A DNA stretch of 64,000 nucleotides from Portunus trituberculatus (Eukaryota; Arthropoda; Malacostraca; Decapoda; Portunidae), in contig NC_059281.1 of NCBI RefSeq assembly GCF_017591435.1, forward strand, positions 10,017,402 through 10,081,401, given 5' to 3'. The notes beneath the pieces are model-generated. The model worked only from the letters and a program-made list of their open reading frames with translations. It did not search any database and had not been told where the DNA came from. A program made the translations under genes and the position numbers. This document shows positions 63,156-64,000 of this stretch, one piece after another. Every line of letters starts with the position of its first letter. The stretch's first letter is position 1.

Positions 63156-64000
63156 GTGTGTGTGATGGAGTAGAAAAGAAACAAGAACCGTGGAAAAGGA
63201 AGTAGATAATAGTGTTCTTGTTATTTTTCTTTCTTCTATTCCTTCTCCTCCTCCTCCTCCTCAAATCCTTCTCCACCTCCTCTTCCTCCATACGAACTAA
63301 GTACAAAATCTTATTGAATTTCTTACCACAACCAAATTAGCTTTACAATTCAGGACTAGCAATTTTGAAAGGACAGTAGACTCACTTCCTCTTCCTCCTC
63401 TTATACACCACCACCACCATCATCACCACCACTACCACCACCACCATCACCACCATCAAGCAAGATAGAGTATAGCAAGACTGATAAAAAGGGAAAGGGA
63501 GGGAACCAGAGAGGGGCGGCACAGGCGATGAAGGTCAGACGAAGCAGAAGGCCTCCGGAAGTGAAGTGACTCAGGAGAAGGGATATGATGAGGTGGAGTG
63601 GGGGGGGGGTAAGGGGGAGTGAAATTGAGTGGGTACTGGGTCAAGGGGGAGCATGAGTGAGTGTCCCTATGAGTGGAGGATGTAGGAGAAGGATGGAAGA
63701 TGGAGAAGGATGAAGGATGGAGGATGGAGGAGGAGAAGGAGGAGGAGAAAAAGAGGAGCAGTAGAAGAGAAGATAAAGAAGAGAAGGAGTAAAAGTATAG
63801 TAGGAAAAAAAGAACCACAAAAAGAAGAATAGGAAGAGAATAGGGGATGAAAGAAGAGAAAGAACAATATAAAGAAGATGAGGAAAAGGAAGGAGGAGGA
63901 GAAATGAGGAGCAGAAGGGAAGATAAAGAAGAGAAGGAGTAGGAACATAGTAGAAGGAGAAAAGAGGAGCCGCAGAAGAAAGAATAAGGAAGAGAATAGG
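62290..64000. other. Gene-free, purine-rich region
   Basis: Mostly GGA/GAGG-rich sequence with (GT)n near 63090-63165 and CAC/CAT triplets near 63400-63460. The Pro/Ser-rich frames on the minus strand reflect composition only. Confidence 0.7.

Overview
The window looks like a eukaryotic nuclear genome, most likely a decapod crustacean. This is inferred from very dense dinucleotide microsatellites (GT, GA, TA), nested tRNA-derived SINEs and jockey/CR1-type LINEs, TTAGG-like repeats and one intron-rich gene. I cannot assign a species. Nothing resembles a bacterial operon, phage or CRISPR locus.

One host gene is well supported: a nine-exon gamma-butyrobetaine dioxygenase-like gene on the + strand (18819-26612), predicted at 458 residues. 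It has an N-terminal CxCxxC zinc site, the HxD...H iron site and an acid-free mitochondrial-type leader. It lies in a microsatellite-poor island. Its last intron (22974-26451) holds a piggyBac relic and a train of LINE and SINE copies.

Layout: 1-5.5 kb is microsatellites, one SINE and a short MITE. 5.5-8.6 kb has two head-to-tail SINEs and a non-LTR element. 8.6-18.7 kb is microsatellites, a GGTCAAA-type minisatellite, one TTAA MITE and a possible small membrane-protein exon. 18.7-26.6 kb is the dioxygenase gene. 27.4-28.4 kb is a LINE relic. 28.9-30.3 kb is a Harbinger element with terminal inverted repeats, a DDE nuclease and a MADF remnant. 30.4-32.7 kb is a minus-strand cold-shock-domain reading frame broken by a TTAA-flanked insertion that carries a LINE fragment. 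32.7-34.2 kb is a Penelope-like element. 34.2-41 kb has no recognised gene but holds MITEs, tandem repeats and a second SINE family. 41.2-48.3 kb is a mosaic of strand-switching pieces of one LINE between inverted GGA/TCC tracts. 48.4-59.9 kb is a cluster of nine related TTAA MITEs. 60-64 kb is simple sequence.

Apart from the dioxygenase, nearly all coding signal belongs to mobile elements, mostly broken. The most unusual items are the LINE mosaic with a duplicated strand-switch junction, the disrupted cold-shock-domain frame, the same-orientation retroelement trains joined by AC repeats, and a MITE whose core has amplified into a tandem array. Splice sites, repeat borders and target-site duplications were read by eye.
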